This document shows, piece after piece, positions 1 through 15,307 of a stretch of DNA of 64,000 bases (positions within the stretch are counted from its first letter, which is position 1; each line of letters opens with the position of its first letter). Origin of the DNA: Phoenix dactylifera. Lineage: Eukaryota; Streptophyta; Magnoliopsida; Arecales; Arecaceae. Both the position numbers and the translations under genes were made by a program. The DNA is taken from the NCBI RefSeq assembly GCF_009389715.1, contig NC_052404.1, positions 1,728,738 to 1,792,737 on the forward strand, written 5' to 3'. The notes beneath the pieces are model-generated. The model did no database searches, was not told the origin of the DNA, and saw only the letters and a list, made by a program, of their open reading frames with translations.

Positions 1-2105
1 GTTTGCAACTTTATCGTAAAGAATGATCATATTCTAAAGGCATCATTTGACCATACCATGGGCAGATTGCAGACTAAAGAAATCTATAACCTTGAGCTTC
101 AGTAAGATAAGCAATTGATACAACAAATCCATGCGGCACATCCTACCATGGAGGTCACGTGGGAAGCTGGTAGGCCCCATCAAGATAAGGGTCCATTAGA
201 ATTTTTTTCAAGGTCTGAAGTATTGGTCCCGGTAACTTACCCGTACAGTATAGTATCACATCAATCAATATGGTGCAGTATCTTATCATGTGTCAATAAA
301 GAACTGGTGGGGTGCGGACCAGTATTGGTACCTTGCTGATAAGATAGAATATGGTTGGTCCAAACTGACTGTGCCTCTTTGCTTTTTTTGTTATTTGCCA
401 TGTGCTTCATTATACAATTTTTAGCAGAATTTGAGGAACTAGTAATAGAGTTCCAAAAGATTCATGGTCGTGTCTTAAAAAAAATCCTTGAAAAACGAAT
501 GAGGATATAAAGGTACAAGTAATTTCATCTCTTTTTGGATCAAAGTATGTCAAACAACAGTTGACTCAAATTTAGTGAGAGGGTACTCAATTAGGAATAT
601 TGAACATTGTCTTAGGCTTGGTTTGATGCCTCCATATGTGGGTCCATGCTGGAGCAATATTAATAATATTTTTGAATAATTTATACCAAATTTAGCACTT
701 TAAAAATGATTCTCCTGTTTTTTGCATGAGACATAGGGTGTCAAACTATAAGGTTTGTCACCTCTATCAACCTCTACTGAGATTTGATTTTGATAAGACA
801 ACCACCTCTAAGTCAGAAACATAGCAGCTAATCTTAGCCAACAACGTTTTGAGCTTAATAAATCCATAACATCAAATATTTGAGCATTAGTGAAGATTGT
901 CGGGTTTTCGAAAAAGTGTCAGAGTGACCATAGTTAATATGATGAGCAGAATGTCATTGGACTGTCAGCACACGTTAAAACCAAAGAGGCTAATACATTC
1001 CACCACAGGTATATGGGGAAATAGATCTCCTTCCATTTTCTACACTCAAAGAAACAAATGAAGGATAATTTTGAAGCAAATATGAACATTCTGCTGTGTC
1101 ATAAATTAATAAAATCCTAATACTTTGTTTTGATTGCATCTCTCTTCTTAAAAGATATTTCAAATTAAGCAACGTAGATGCTAGATGCCACATATATGAT
1201 TGCACAACTCCAAAGTTATCGCAGATAACAATTTCTAATTTGTTCTCCAAAACAATAATGTGAATGTGTTAAGTCTACATGCTAATGGCACGAACCATCT
1301 CTCCCAAATCCACCATAAGGCATACAGGCCCATCAATTTAGTTCCTCCACTATTATACCTTAAATCTTCCAAATTCCTATAACATGTGGCCCTTCTTCAT
1401 ATATATGCATGTCTTTCATTCACATGCACAGTTCCAGTAAAGGCAGTCAGATCATTAGATTTTATTTTTTCCAGTTTGGACTGATGTTAGCATGCCCTAT
1501 AAACTGTCCTCATCACTGCATTTGACAACATAAATTAATCTTTCTTATCCACCTTTTGTTTCCCCCATATAACAAGCACCATACTCAAGTTTCATAGCAA
1601 CACAGCAGTACCAGAATCACCATCTTTTCACAAAGGAGACTACCAAGCCACCGTCAATTCCCAGTAATATAGGTCAAACTTCTGATGCTCTTCAGTAATG
1701 CCTTCCAATGAGCATAAACTGACAATTTATTCGTTCCACAAAATTCATGCAACTAGAACCAGCTGGACACATGAGATATACCTCCATTTATCTAGGCATT
1801 TTATTAGCATTGTGAGAATTTTAGATGGATTTACTTCCAAGATTAATCAAAAAGGTATATTGATTGATTAATAAGACTTTAAAACTTTATTTCAGATGCA
1901 AATCTCCAGCATTTGTTTAAAGATATTTGCTTGGGTCCATTGAAGCCAGGCATTCATATGGTCGCACAAATATTTAGAGGATAACCATGTATACCATTTA
2001 GACCAAGGCTCAACTACACTTATCACAACATTAACAGGGAATATGTGATAAGAATAGAGCACAGCTTGGACTATAATAAAGCATGGCTGACAGTTATAAT
2101 ATGAT
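1..2105. other. AT-rich non-coding stretch, probably TPK intron
   Basis: No exon could be recognised on either strand. The TPK gene ends at its fourth exon at 2580 with an open phase, so this stretch is most likely part of a long intron on the minus strand. I looked for the next conserved TPK block (the GALGGRFDHE region) and did not find it, so it should lie beyond the left edge. Confidence 0.5.
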
Positions 2106-2490
2106 GGGTAAATTACAAAACCCCCTCTGAGATTAGGGGTAAATTATACTTAAACCCAATAGTTTGAAAAATCTATGCTTACCTCCTTGAGATTTATTTG
2201 TATCCAACACTTTGACCCATAAGTTAACAGAACATTAGTGAAACTGTTAACCTTACATATCACAAAAAATTTTAAAAATAACCAAAGTGACATAACAACC
2301 ACCCAAGGACATAAGAAAACATGTGGCATCCTCCTCCCCACACAAGGGCAATATCGACTTTTCACATGAGGTAAACGGTTTCACTAACGCCATTATTTTA
2401 ACTGGGTGTAAGTGGAGGTTTTACAAACTAGGGTGTAAGCATGATAATGTAAACCTTGGGGGGGGGGGGGGGGGGGTTGTAATTTACTCC
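2106..2490. mobile_element. MITE in TPK intron, 8-bp target duplication
   Basis: The ends are inverted copies of each other: GGGTAAATTACAAAACCCCC on the left, and GTTGTAATTTACTCC on the right. The element is flanked by AATATGAT at 2098-2105 and again at 2491-2498, an 8-bp direct repeat. It has no coding capacity. A run of 19 G at 2458-2476 sits just inside the right inverted repeat and corresponds to a C-rich patch in the left one. The target length suits hAT or Mutator-type elements; I cannot decide between them. Confidence 0.7.
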
Positions 2491-2579
2491 AATATGATAA
2501 GACATTCATTACAAAAGGATACCATAATAAAAAAAAATAGCATGTGAGCTCAAAATAATGTTCATGTGGCTTGGCTTAC

Positions 2580-5571
2580 ATTAGATTTCTCTGGGTCAGG
2601 TGTGCTGCTGCAGATAAAAGCTATACACTTGTGCAGATCCGTAGTGTCTTGATCATAGGACTCATCAACTATTTTGACCTCCTGACATCCACAAGCAAAT
2701 CGATGTTTATAATCTGTGCGGATAAGTCATATATTTTGATAGAGAAAGTCATGAAAAATAATGCACTTAGAACTTGTTGCCCTTTTAGACAAATAACTAG
2801 GAGTCAGTGGCAACAAAACCTCTCATTATAATCACATCATATGCATTGCACGCATAACTCTTTAGAAAAGAATGCAATGAAGCATAACAATAAGAAAATG
2901 TACGAGTTCTGGTTCAACCCAGCAAAGCATGAAGATCAGACTAAGAATACTGACCAAAACAAAAATAATTTTTCCATGAATGCATAATGGTATAATTTGA
3001 GATTAATCTTAAGACAGATTGTCAACTTAGGAACTGACATAAGTTGAAATATACAATGAAACAGCAACCTTCACTCCCAACATAAATCTATCACATAATT
3101 TTAATATTTACACAAAAAAGTGTGTTAAACAAATTCAATCTGGATGAAAGAATTTACCAAATTGGAATAAAACTCTTTCACATCAGCTCTTATAGAATCC
3201 ATGTCGCCTTTAATTACATCAGGTTTGTACCTGTTATAATTGAAAAGGAGGAGTAGAGATATAAGTAAGATTCCAGTAATTTGTTATCCACATAATCAGC
3301 ACCAGATATCGGTTTAACTGAGATGACAAAATCAAATGAAGTGGAAAGAAACAAATTTTGCCAATAATCTCATGTAATGGGTGCAATTTATCACAAACTC
3401 ATGATCACAACAAGTATGCACAATTTGGCACATGCATTAAACTATATACTAGAATGTTAAATGCCCAAAACTCTGATATATAACAGAAATATTAGTTGTC
3501 AAGTGCTGGAATTTTAAGAAGACAAGTAGGAGGTGTTCCCCTTTGACATACTTGTCACTTCCATTTTCTCCTCGTTTTTTAATAGCCTCTCCTTTCTGCT
3601 TATCCTCTTTCTTCTATCATAAAAAGTAACAGCATGATTTTGGAAAGCAAAACATGCACAGTCTTCCCTCCCTCATATTTATTCAAATGAATAGCAATTT
3701 CTAGCCCTCTTTTACCATTTAATTCTGCTATTCTTTGGGATCTCTTACAGATACATAATGATGGCACTAAACTATCACTTCTTTCTCTCTTTTATACACT
3801 CACAACTCAAGATCTAACATCCCACATATTAGGGTTCGCATCAAATCCCCTTATGTCATGTCATGCCCCATCATCTAACTACATTCCTATGATGCTCTAC
3901 TCTTTCAAGTGTCCGTATGCATCCTGTTACGTCACAAAATATGGAACCATATGCTAAGATTTTCAGCATAGCTACCAATATCAGTATGCATTTGATCTTT
4001 CGGAAGCATATATTGGAGATACACAAAAACCCATGCCAATATGAGTCAGCAATTGGTCAGGCCATAGTCAAACCTACCCAAGGCGGGTTACTTCAATTGA
4101 CAAAGGTTTTATCGACATCCATACAAATCCAAGCTCTTCTGAAACTTTACGCCTATACCATTTTATTTTGTTTGTAACCTTGTATAGTGCTAATTCACAT
4201 TACTTTGGGTTATACTAGTTATGAAAAGTACAGTCCATAAGTGCATGACATATTTGTCATTCACAATATTGAACCCCTACTTAAGATGCTAGATTTGTCC
4301 AGAAGCGTCAAATCCTTAAACAAAAGCGCCTTAACCAAAAAGTTTTCTAGCATGCCTTCGCATGTGTTAACCTATCTTTAAACAACTTTGCATTTGTACC
4401 AAAAAAAAAAAAACAACTTTGCATATTTTCCTTCATTGATGTGCACCAATACTTGGGAAACTATATGCACTATACATTATATTATGTTACTCCCTCACAG
4501 GTACAAGAGCAATTCATCATGCTTAATCCTTTCTGCAATCATTCTGTGCCATGCTCCTCTTTCTGTAACCTTTTCTTTATATCACTTAACTAATGTGTCC
4601 TCTTCCACACTATGTATAGGCATTCACCTTTTCGGTCTGTATGCAGAGTATATGTGAAACAGTGAAAGTTATCTATTGACCAACAGTTCATAGTTCATAC
4701 TCTCTCCTCCATTATTAGGAATAAAAAATGAAACAAATTCAGATGCCGTGTAGAGCTGGGATTTAAAGATTATAATCGGAGTAACACTCCTCGAAAAATG
4801 TTTTTCGCTGCCAGACATTCTGCCACAAAATCCAGGCAACCCCAGCAGACATAATTTTCCTCAATTTGACAAAAAAATCCCAATCTCTGTACTTTATAAA
4901 AGAAAAGGAACATTCTTCACCGTGACCCTCTTCTCGCAACCAATAAAACAGAGCAATCTAATCAGAACTATTCCAAATCCCAATCCACCAATATTCTTTG
5001 ATCTTGTCGACAATAAAGACTTCCAAAATCAACCATACCAACACCACAGCAAAGCAACGCTCACATACTCCTCAAACAGTAACATCTCGGAAAATCAAAC
5101 AAATAGTAGCACATATCTTGACGTCATTTCAAGATTCGGTGAAATTCTTGTAATAAGATCTTAAGGAATTGAGAAAAAACAAAAGCGGGGAGAGAGAGAG
5201 AGAGAGAGAGAGCAAGAAAGAGAACCTGAGTCGAACGTCCAATGGATCTTGATCGGGAAAGAGCTCCGGCATCCCGTCGAAGATCCGATTCGCCCCTCCG
5301 TCCGCACAAACCCGCAGCTGTGCTGCTCTACACCACGGAGAACCCCCACATTTGAGCTAAGAGAACTCCGATACAAAACCCTAGAAAAACCCTAGAGAGA
5401 GAAAGAGGGCGAGAGAGAGGAGGAAGGGATACCGCGACTCCAGAGGAGAGGGGCGAAGCGGGGGAGGCGCTGGTTGAGGACCACCAAGGCGTAAGTTATC
5501 GCGGGGCCGTCGCCCGTAGGTGGAGACGAAGGAGGGAGAAGGAAAGTAGAGGCATGCCTCATCACCTCCAT
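2580..5571 (-). CDS. TPK: Thiamine pyrophosphokinase, 5' four exons (partial)
   Basis: TPK makes thiamine diphosphate from thiamine and ATP, normally in the cytosol. Exons on the minus strand are 5571-5433, 5322-5226, 3230-3158 and 2681-2580. All have GT/AG borders and join in phase to 137 codons. Family blocks are visible: YALVVLNQRLPRF near residue 28, CADGGANRIFDGMPELFP near residue 51, RYKPDVIKGDMDSIRADV around residues 79-96, and DESYDQDTTDLHKC near residue 109. The last two carry the conserved Asp residues that bind metal and ATP. The start MEVMRHAS was chosen because it aligns with the N-terminus of the plant enzymes; upstream in-frame Met codons look like leader. The C-terminal half, including GGRFDHE and the thiamine-binding beta region, is missing and presumably off the left edge. 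I infer an intact gene cut by the window. Confidence 0.92.
5190..5212. repeat. (GA)n microsatellite in TPK intron 2
   Basis: An uninterrupted GA run lies about 15 bp downstream of the exon 2 splice donor, inside the 1995-bp second intron. On the coding strand it reads as a CT tract. Confidence 0.9.
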
Positions 5572-8558
<2,987 letters not shown>

Positions 8559-8691
8559 GGATTGATAACCTACTCTCTGTTATGGTAGGTTATCAATCCA
8601 CCCTTTTTTCATTGGACAAAAAATACCTTTACTTTTTATAACTTTTAAGGGTACTTTATGTCTTTTTACAATTTAACATTTACTCACCCTC

Positions 8692-9497
8692 TTTTTTTTT
8701 TTTTTGCTGAAAGCGGGTATTTCATACAATACGTGTACGAATACATCCAAGAAAATCAAAATACAGCAACTCGCGGAGCGCATGTGGCAGCTCCTCCTCC
8801 CCCGACCAAAGGGTGTACCCTGAGTGATGGGCCGCATGGGCCGCCACCCAGTCGGCTGCCCCATTAGCTTCTCTAAATACATGCTGAGCCTGAAAGGCTC
8901 TCTCATCTCTCATCATCATCCCTATGTCGCGGATCAAGGGGTGGTCTGTACCATCACCCGTCGCCCCCCTCTGAATCCATCCGATGACCGTGGTGGAGTC
9001 GCCCTCCAAAATGATCGACCTGGCCTGCAGGATCATCCTCGCATGGCGCACGCCCGCCCAGGCAGCTCGAAGCTCTGCCTCCGGACCGACGTGTCAAACA
9101 GCTGGCAGCCACCTGCTGCAACTACCCTGGAGTGCGGGCCTCGCATGATAAAGCCTGCACCACCCCGCGTGCCGCCGTCCAGCACCGATCCGTCAAAATT
9201 AACCTTGAGGAAACTCGGGGGTGGGGGCTCCCAGGTGAAAAACACCATCTGGTGGGCTGCCGAAGCAGAAGGGGGGCCCCAGGTATCCCGAGCTATCAAA
9301 GGTCTGTCTGAAGAGGTGGTGGGTACAATCTCTGAAGCCTGAACACGAGCAAGCTCCGCAGCAAACCTCGGTGACACCCTGCGCTCACCGAGAGTACGAG
9401 CGTTTCTTGCCAGCCAAATCTGGTGCGCTGTGCAAGTCGCTCTAATGGCCTCCTGACACGTCCTCGAACTGGCTAGCCACTGCCGAGAGTACGAGCA
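8692..9497 (-). pseudogene. 5'-truncated LINE: RNase H end of a non-LTR retrotransposon
   Basis: Read on the minus strand, the block contains the tail of a zinc-finger/RT region (AHQIWLARNART, about 9400) and then a plant LINE-type RNase H domain: LKVNFDGSVLDGG near 9200, LEGDSTTVIGW near 9000 and HVFREANGAADWVA near 8870. These supply the conserved acidic residues. A frameshift lies between about 9050 and 9095, so it is not a functional ORF. The stop codon near 8722 is followed by an A14 tail (T14 at 8692-8705 on the plus strand). The direct repeat TTACTCACCCTC at 8680-8691 and 9498-9509 is the target duplication. Tail, truncation and duplication together are typical of target-primed reverse transcription. 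Confidence 0.88.
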
Positions 9498-9546
9498 TTA
9501 CTCACCCTCTTAACCCCTCCAATTAATGCTCTCTCCCTCTCTCTTT

Positions 9547-9728
9547 CTCATGCATATACATATACATATACATACATACATACATACATACACATACATA
9601 CATACATACATACATACACATACATACATACATTCATACATACATATACATACATACATAGACATACATACATATGTATGTATGTACATACATGCATACA
9701 CACACACACATATATATACACACACACC
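9547..9728. repeat. (CATA)n / (ACAT)n microsatellite, core of the fold-back element
   Basis: Imperfect CATA units, with CA and TA patches and a local inversion to GTAT around 9675-9690. It forms the loop between the two long inverted arms. Confidence 0.92.
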
Positions 9729-9904
9729 GAAGAGAGAGAGAGAGGGAGAGAGCATTAATTGGGGGTTGACAGTGTGAGTTAATGTGAGATTGTAAAAAGA
9801 CATAAAGCACCCTTAAAAGTTACAAAAAATAAGGATATTTTTTGTCCAATAAAAAATGGGTAGATTGATAACCTACCATAACAGAGAGTAGGTTATCAAT
9901 TCCC

Positions 9905-9947
<43 letters not shown>
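9905..9947. repeat. (AT)n(GT)n microsatellite
   Basis: An AT run directly abuts the right end of the fold-back element and passes into a GT run. It probably belongs to the same original AT tract as 8450-8556, split by the insertion. Confidence 0.93.
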
Positions 9948-11629
9948 GGGTCACATCTCTTATATCCTCATCAGTTCGTTTGTCAATTTGGACTTGTATG
10001 TATCTCGTGTCAGTTTTGAATCAGGTTAATGCGTTATTAGCTTCCACCGAAACGCCAACCCTAGAAGTCCTGGAAACGAGAACATTCATACTCATAATTA
10101 TTAGTAAATAGTCAATAGACACATTAAACATTCATACTTAGGCATATATACATAATACATTATAAAATAGTCAATAGGCACACTAAAGGCAGGATCGATG
10201 CATGAGGATTTTTGTTATCGAGCTCTATCAGTAAATTAACGTCTAGAGTTTGAAGACAAGCAACTCTTTAATGACCTACGATTAACATTACCATGATCAC
10301 TGAAACTTGTCATGATCATCCATGACAATGCAAGTTTCTTTTAAGGCAATCCAGGACCCGGGTGGTAACTTCCTTATTGTATTTCTAGGGAGAAAAAAAT
10401 AGGGTGGTTGCTCTGCCGCATTTTTTTAAATATGTAAATCGTAATTGAGAAAGGGATCAAGCATATATAGTACGATCTCAACCCAATACAAAAACTCTTA
10501 TTTTAATAAATAGTTTTTTTCCAATAATAATCAAAAAGAGAAACAAAAGTAACATTATGTCAAAACTTTAGCGTATCAATTGGGATAACTCATCTCAATC
10601 CCAAAATATATATGGCAAATGATACAACCAAGATAGCATGGCCCTCCTAAGTCATCAATAGAAAAATTGAAACATGCTTTATGTTTGATTGTAGTTTTCA
10701 AAGCAGAAGAATCCATATAAAATAAAAAAAAATTAACAATTTACACGTCAGAAATTGAGATTTTTTTAAAAAAATATATTTAACTTTTCGGATAAAATGG
10801 AACAAGATCTTTATTTTTATTAAGAATATAATGAATATTTTATATAATTTTTATATGCTCAATCAATCATAAATCAATGTATCACTTTTTTTTATCATCG
10901 AGCAAACATATAAAATTATTTTTTAAAGTATTATATATCCTGATATCAATTCATTAAAAAAAACTTTAGTGAGAAAAAATTTGTCTGACTAAACAAGTCC
11001 TGAACCTCCAAAAATTTAAGTCCTGAATCTCCAAAAATTCTGGTGGCAGCAAAGAATTGAACAAGCCGGTGAAGATGAGCAAACTTGACCAACAGAGAAT
11101 GCGCACCGTGGCATCATTTGACTTGGCTCTCTCTTTTTTCCATTCAACCACTCAAAATATGCCACGTGTTTGATCCGTGGCAGAGTGTTCTTCCCCTAAG
11201 GAAGACGTCATCGTTCGGACGGGGAGATGAGCCTTCGGCTCTCCTTGAGCAGTAAAGGGCAGTCTGGATGGTGAAATATAATTAACCACACCAACCTTCT
11301 CACTCACCCATACCCCATTGAGGTGGTCCCCACAGTTCAGCGAGAGACATTGTTTGCGTTGGGGTGCTCGAAGCCTAGGTGCTTTTAGTACGGCTATTTT
11401 GGGCGGCAGCAAATGGAGATACGTGCAGCGTTGGAACTGGACCCAGTTTGATACTGGACGGTGGAGACCAGAGGGGTCCACTGACCGAATCGGTCGTAAG
11501 AAACGCGGGAAATCAGATGATTGGCTGCTGGAGTTGGCGGTTGATTGCCCTCCCCGTGAATGCAATAAAAGTAGTCGGGTGACTTTGTCTTTGATCGAAG
11601 AGAAGGTACACTAGGCCAAACGTGGTGTG
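9948..11629. other. Intergenic, no gene recognised
   Basis: Mostly AT-rich unique-looking DNA. The part at about 11155-11600 is GC-richer, with several short ORFs on both strands, but none resembles a known family or has splice support. Confidence 0.5.
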
Positions 11630-12176
11630 TAGGGGTGGCAATCGGCTCAGATCGGATCATAAACGGATCGGATCACATGCAGGTCGGATCAGAAAATCAT
11701 AAACCTGAACCCGACCTGTTTATTAAACAGATCAGAAATTACAACTTGAATCTGACCTATTTATTAAAGAAGTAATCCGACCCGACCCGTTTAACCTGTT
11801 TAATAAACAGGTAACCTGTTTATCCAACTTGACCCGACCTGTTTAACCAACTTGACCCGTTTAACCTGTTTAGACCTGTTTAACCTGCCCAACCCGACCT
11901 GCTTAGACCTGTTTAGACCCGTTTAACCTGTTTAGACCTGTTTAACCTATTTAACCCGTTTAACCTGTTTAGACCTGTTTAACCTGCCAACAGTTAAACG
12001 GGTTAAACGGTTTAAACGGGTCAGACATCTAAAACCCGTATCCGACCCAATTAATAAACAGATTAAACGGGTCGACCTGTTTACGATCCGAACCTGTTTA
12101 GGCCAAACCCAAACCTGTTTATGGCGGGTCGAACACGGGTCGGGTTGGCGGGTCGGGTCATATTTTGCCACCCATA
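11630..12176. mobile_element. Non-autonomous hAT-type MITE, family 1
   Basis: Ends are TAGGGGTGGCAA and TTGCCACCCATA, inverted with one mismatch. The 8-bp target duplication GTGGTGTG is perfect (11622-11629 and 12177-12184). The interior is a dense set of ACCCGACCTGTTTA / AACCTGTTTAGACC variants with no coding capacity. Terminal TAGGG and an 8-bp duplication are typical of hAT elements. The copy at 49889-51136 shares both end regions. Confidence 0.9.
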
Positions 12177-12184
12177 GTGGTGTG

Positions 12185-14427
12185 CCTGTTAATTCATTAT
12201 TCCACTATTTTTTTAGACATTGCTTCGTAGGAATCTAAGGTTGGCGCCAACGCGGTGCTTTTTTTACTTTTCTGTAAAAAGGAAGGAGTTAAACTCCACC
12301 CCTAACTGGTGCAAGTTACTTGTTGGAACCCTAGAATCCTACATTTGGTACTTATAGATTTTAACCCAGGGCAATTATATTGACTTTAATGACTAAATCC
12401 ATAGATTTTTTATGCATAAGCAAACAAAAATATCCATCAAATAAGAGTTGCAATGATAAAGAAGCTCGTACTTACATAGATGGTGTCTGGTTACTAATAA
12501 TAGTGGTGGAAGAGTCGATGGAGACTATGGTGGTGGTAGTGGTGGCAATAATAATTACAGGTGAGAGATGGCAATGACAATGGTGGAGATGACAATGACG
12601 ATGATCACGACTGTAATAATGATAGCAATAGAGGTGACAACAATAGTGGTAATAATGGATATAGTATTGGTGGTGGTGTCAAAAGAGATGGATTTTTATC
12701 TTTGAAATTGTTGTTTTTTTGTCATGGTTTTTGTAGTTTTATTTTTAAAATAAAAAATAAAAGCGATAACAAACAACACATCTTTCTACTTATTAACCAG
12801 ATGTTTTGGATTCAACTTATAGATGGTTCCTTCCAAGTATTTGGACCTAGGTAATTATGTATAGATGAGACTCACTTTCTCTTTCTAAAAAAGATACTAA
12901 TAGAAAATTTATGTACAAGCTCTGTTCCTATTATTTAACATAGGCTAAATACGGTTATATATAAGAAACCACCACAATGCTTTATAATCGAACATTCATT
13001 TGCCATCAAGTATCTGGGGCATCCTAAAGATCATGTTGACAATGCCATCATTCGTAAATATAAAAAATAACACATTATTTTTATGTTTGCTAATTGGAGT
13101 ATTATCCATGCAATCCTACTATTCCATCATTATTTATTTGGGACATCTTTGGTTGAGGAAAGTTTGATTTTGGAATGAGAACAAGAAAGAGTGACTCTCA
13201 TTCCCATTTTAATTCCCGACGAGAATACGAATGTTCCAATCCTCCAAAATTCAATCCTGCCTCTTTCTTGGTATTCAAATCTCATTCCGATTCTCATTTC
13301 AATCCTAAACCAAACGCATCGAAAATGATAGCAAACTTGATTCATAGCAGCTATAATCGCAAGATATGCCAATATAATTATTATTTTTGGAAAATTCTGC
13401 TATCAGAAAAACATGATTATTTCGATTTTTATTCTAATTCATTTTGATTCCGAATCTAATTGCAAACCAAATTCTATCCAACATACCTGTATCTCTAAGT
13501 CATATTTTTGTTTATTATTTTTTAAAAGGTGTATGTTGGGGGAAATACAATTAAAGGACGAAACCAATTAGATTAAGGCACGAAAATCTCGCTCTCTTTA
13601 AGAAGATTTAAGCCCCCTGTAGTTGGCAAAGCCTAGAATCTGGTGCAGCAGAAAATACTATAACTTGTCTCCTTTAGAATACTGATGGTGTGCGTGCAAA
13701 GGGCTAAGCATGAATTTCAGAAAATTTTATGCGGAAAGAATAGGTTAAACATTTTAACCCAAAACATGCTTGATATTTTAGATATTTTGACTCTGGTACC
13801 AGTCGAAAACAGTCTTTAACTGCACATTACATGTGGCGCGGGTTCAGTCCCAATGGATAGGGTGACACCCGCGCGTACCTATCAAAGCAGTCATCATATG
13901 AGCCCCCGAGTGGAGAGCCACGCTTCGTCACACGATCACACGTGAGAGTTTCCAGAAATCGGATAGTCTCTACTAATCCTTTGTTTTGACACCAAATATC
14001 ACAAAGCCCTCAGATCCCGAGGATTGTGTGATTCAAATAAATATGCATAAATCACAACTTCTTGTGATTTGAAGATTGAGATCATATCTCAATCGTAAAA
14101 GAGATCAGATCTCTTACCTTTAGAAGGAGGTTCCTTCAAATACAACAGCCCGACAATCGTCATACTGCAAGGACCAATTTTGCATAAGTAGTCAAGCCCA
14201 AAACGCCACCAAAGAAACACCCTTCTTTGCAAAGAACTCCCTCAAAGTATTTTTTGTGAGTAAAATGAAGTGATATTGTATATATTTAGAATGAAGGGGG
14301 AGAAGAGTTTATATAGACAGTTTGAAACTAATACAAACATACATGCACTTAGAAATCCTAAAGATAACTCCCCCACCATATATATTTTCCAAAGCGGTTC
14401 ATGAATCATTCTCATTTGTTGCCCAGA
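12185..14427. other. Intergenic; degenerate triplet repeats, MITE-like and LTR-like remnants
   Basis: About 12480-12690 is a degenerate GGT/GAT/AAT triplet tract. About 13140-13322 has loosely inverted ends (CTTTGGTTGAGGAAAG versus CAATCCTAAACCAAACG) and may be a MITE, but no clean target duplication was found. About 13540-14430 looks like decayed retrotransposon sequence. No gene was recognised. Confidence 0.45.
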
Positions 14428-15299
14428 TAGACAACCCAAGAGGGGGGGTGAATTGGGTTTTAAAATAATTATTGCAATTAAAAGGTTTGTGAATAACCAA
14501 TTAATACTTTTTGCAAGTGGATTAATTAGATGCTATGTGTAGTGAATGAAGTGAAAGTAAGAGACAACAAAGCAATCACAAACCCAAGGAAATTTATAGT
14601 GGTTCGGAGCTAACCCTTGCTCCTACGTCCACTCCCCAAGCCTCACTTGGGAATTCACTATAACCCCTCGGATTACAGCCGGTTGTTTTACAAGCTCACA
14701 ACCTAACTTGTTGTTTTACGAGCTCACAACGAACTTGGTCGGTTTTTCCAGGCTCACCGACTAGAACCATCCGATTGTTTTTCCGGGATCACAATCAAAT
14801 CCTTACACCGTTGGTTTCAACCTAGGCTCACCAACAAACCTTTACACCCTTGATTCAATCCCCTGATTGAATCAAGTAAGGAACAACTGGTTTGAAAAAC
14901 AAACAGAAAAATAAAGCTTCTTAACAAGCAGATATTCAGCGATATAAATAAGAGAGAAGTTAAGAGCCCTCAAACAAATTTATGAAGATGTAGAGGAGGG
15001 CTTCTCGAACTCGGGGTCTCCTCTTGAATGTCTCGAAGACTTGATGACTGACGGAGACTTCTTGAATGCTGGGAAGAGTTGGTTGGATGGAGTTTAATGC
15101 CCCTCTTCCTTCTTTTCCGTGTATTTCCTTTGAAAACCTTTGGTAGGTGGAGATTTCTTGTTTTCTTTGAAAGGAATGTCACTTCTCTACCTTGCTACAG
15201 TTCTCTGTGGCTATTTAAGCCATTCCCCACGGAAACTAGCCGTTAGACACAATCTCCTAGCCGTTCTGCACATTCTGCATATCCTGACAATGTTTCCGT
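14428..15299. other. LTR-retrotransposon-like remnant
   Basis: The block starts near AAGAGGGGGGGTGAATTGGG and carries the phrase GTGGTTCGGAGCTAACCC and repeated 'CTCACAACC...GGTTGTTTTAC' phrases. From memory these are a style seen in plant copia-type repeats. No intact LTR pair, gag or pol was found. It runs directly into the GAGTCGACTC array, so the two may be parts of one element. Confidence 0.4.
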
Positions 15300-15307
15300 T
15301 GGGATCG

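Noticed and set aside
1-2579. Search for the remaining TPK exons (GGRFDHE block and C-terminus)
   Set aside because: No matching minus-strand sequence was found; the gene is probably cut by the window edge.
12480-12854. 97-codon ORF rich in Asn/Asp/Gly
   Set aside because: It comes from a degenerate triplet repeat; no domain or splice support.
13841-13870. GGTTCAGTCCCAATGG resembling a tRNA T-loop
   Set aside because: No acceptor, D or anticodon arms could be placed around it.
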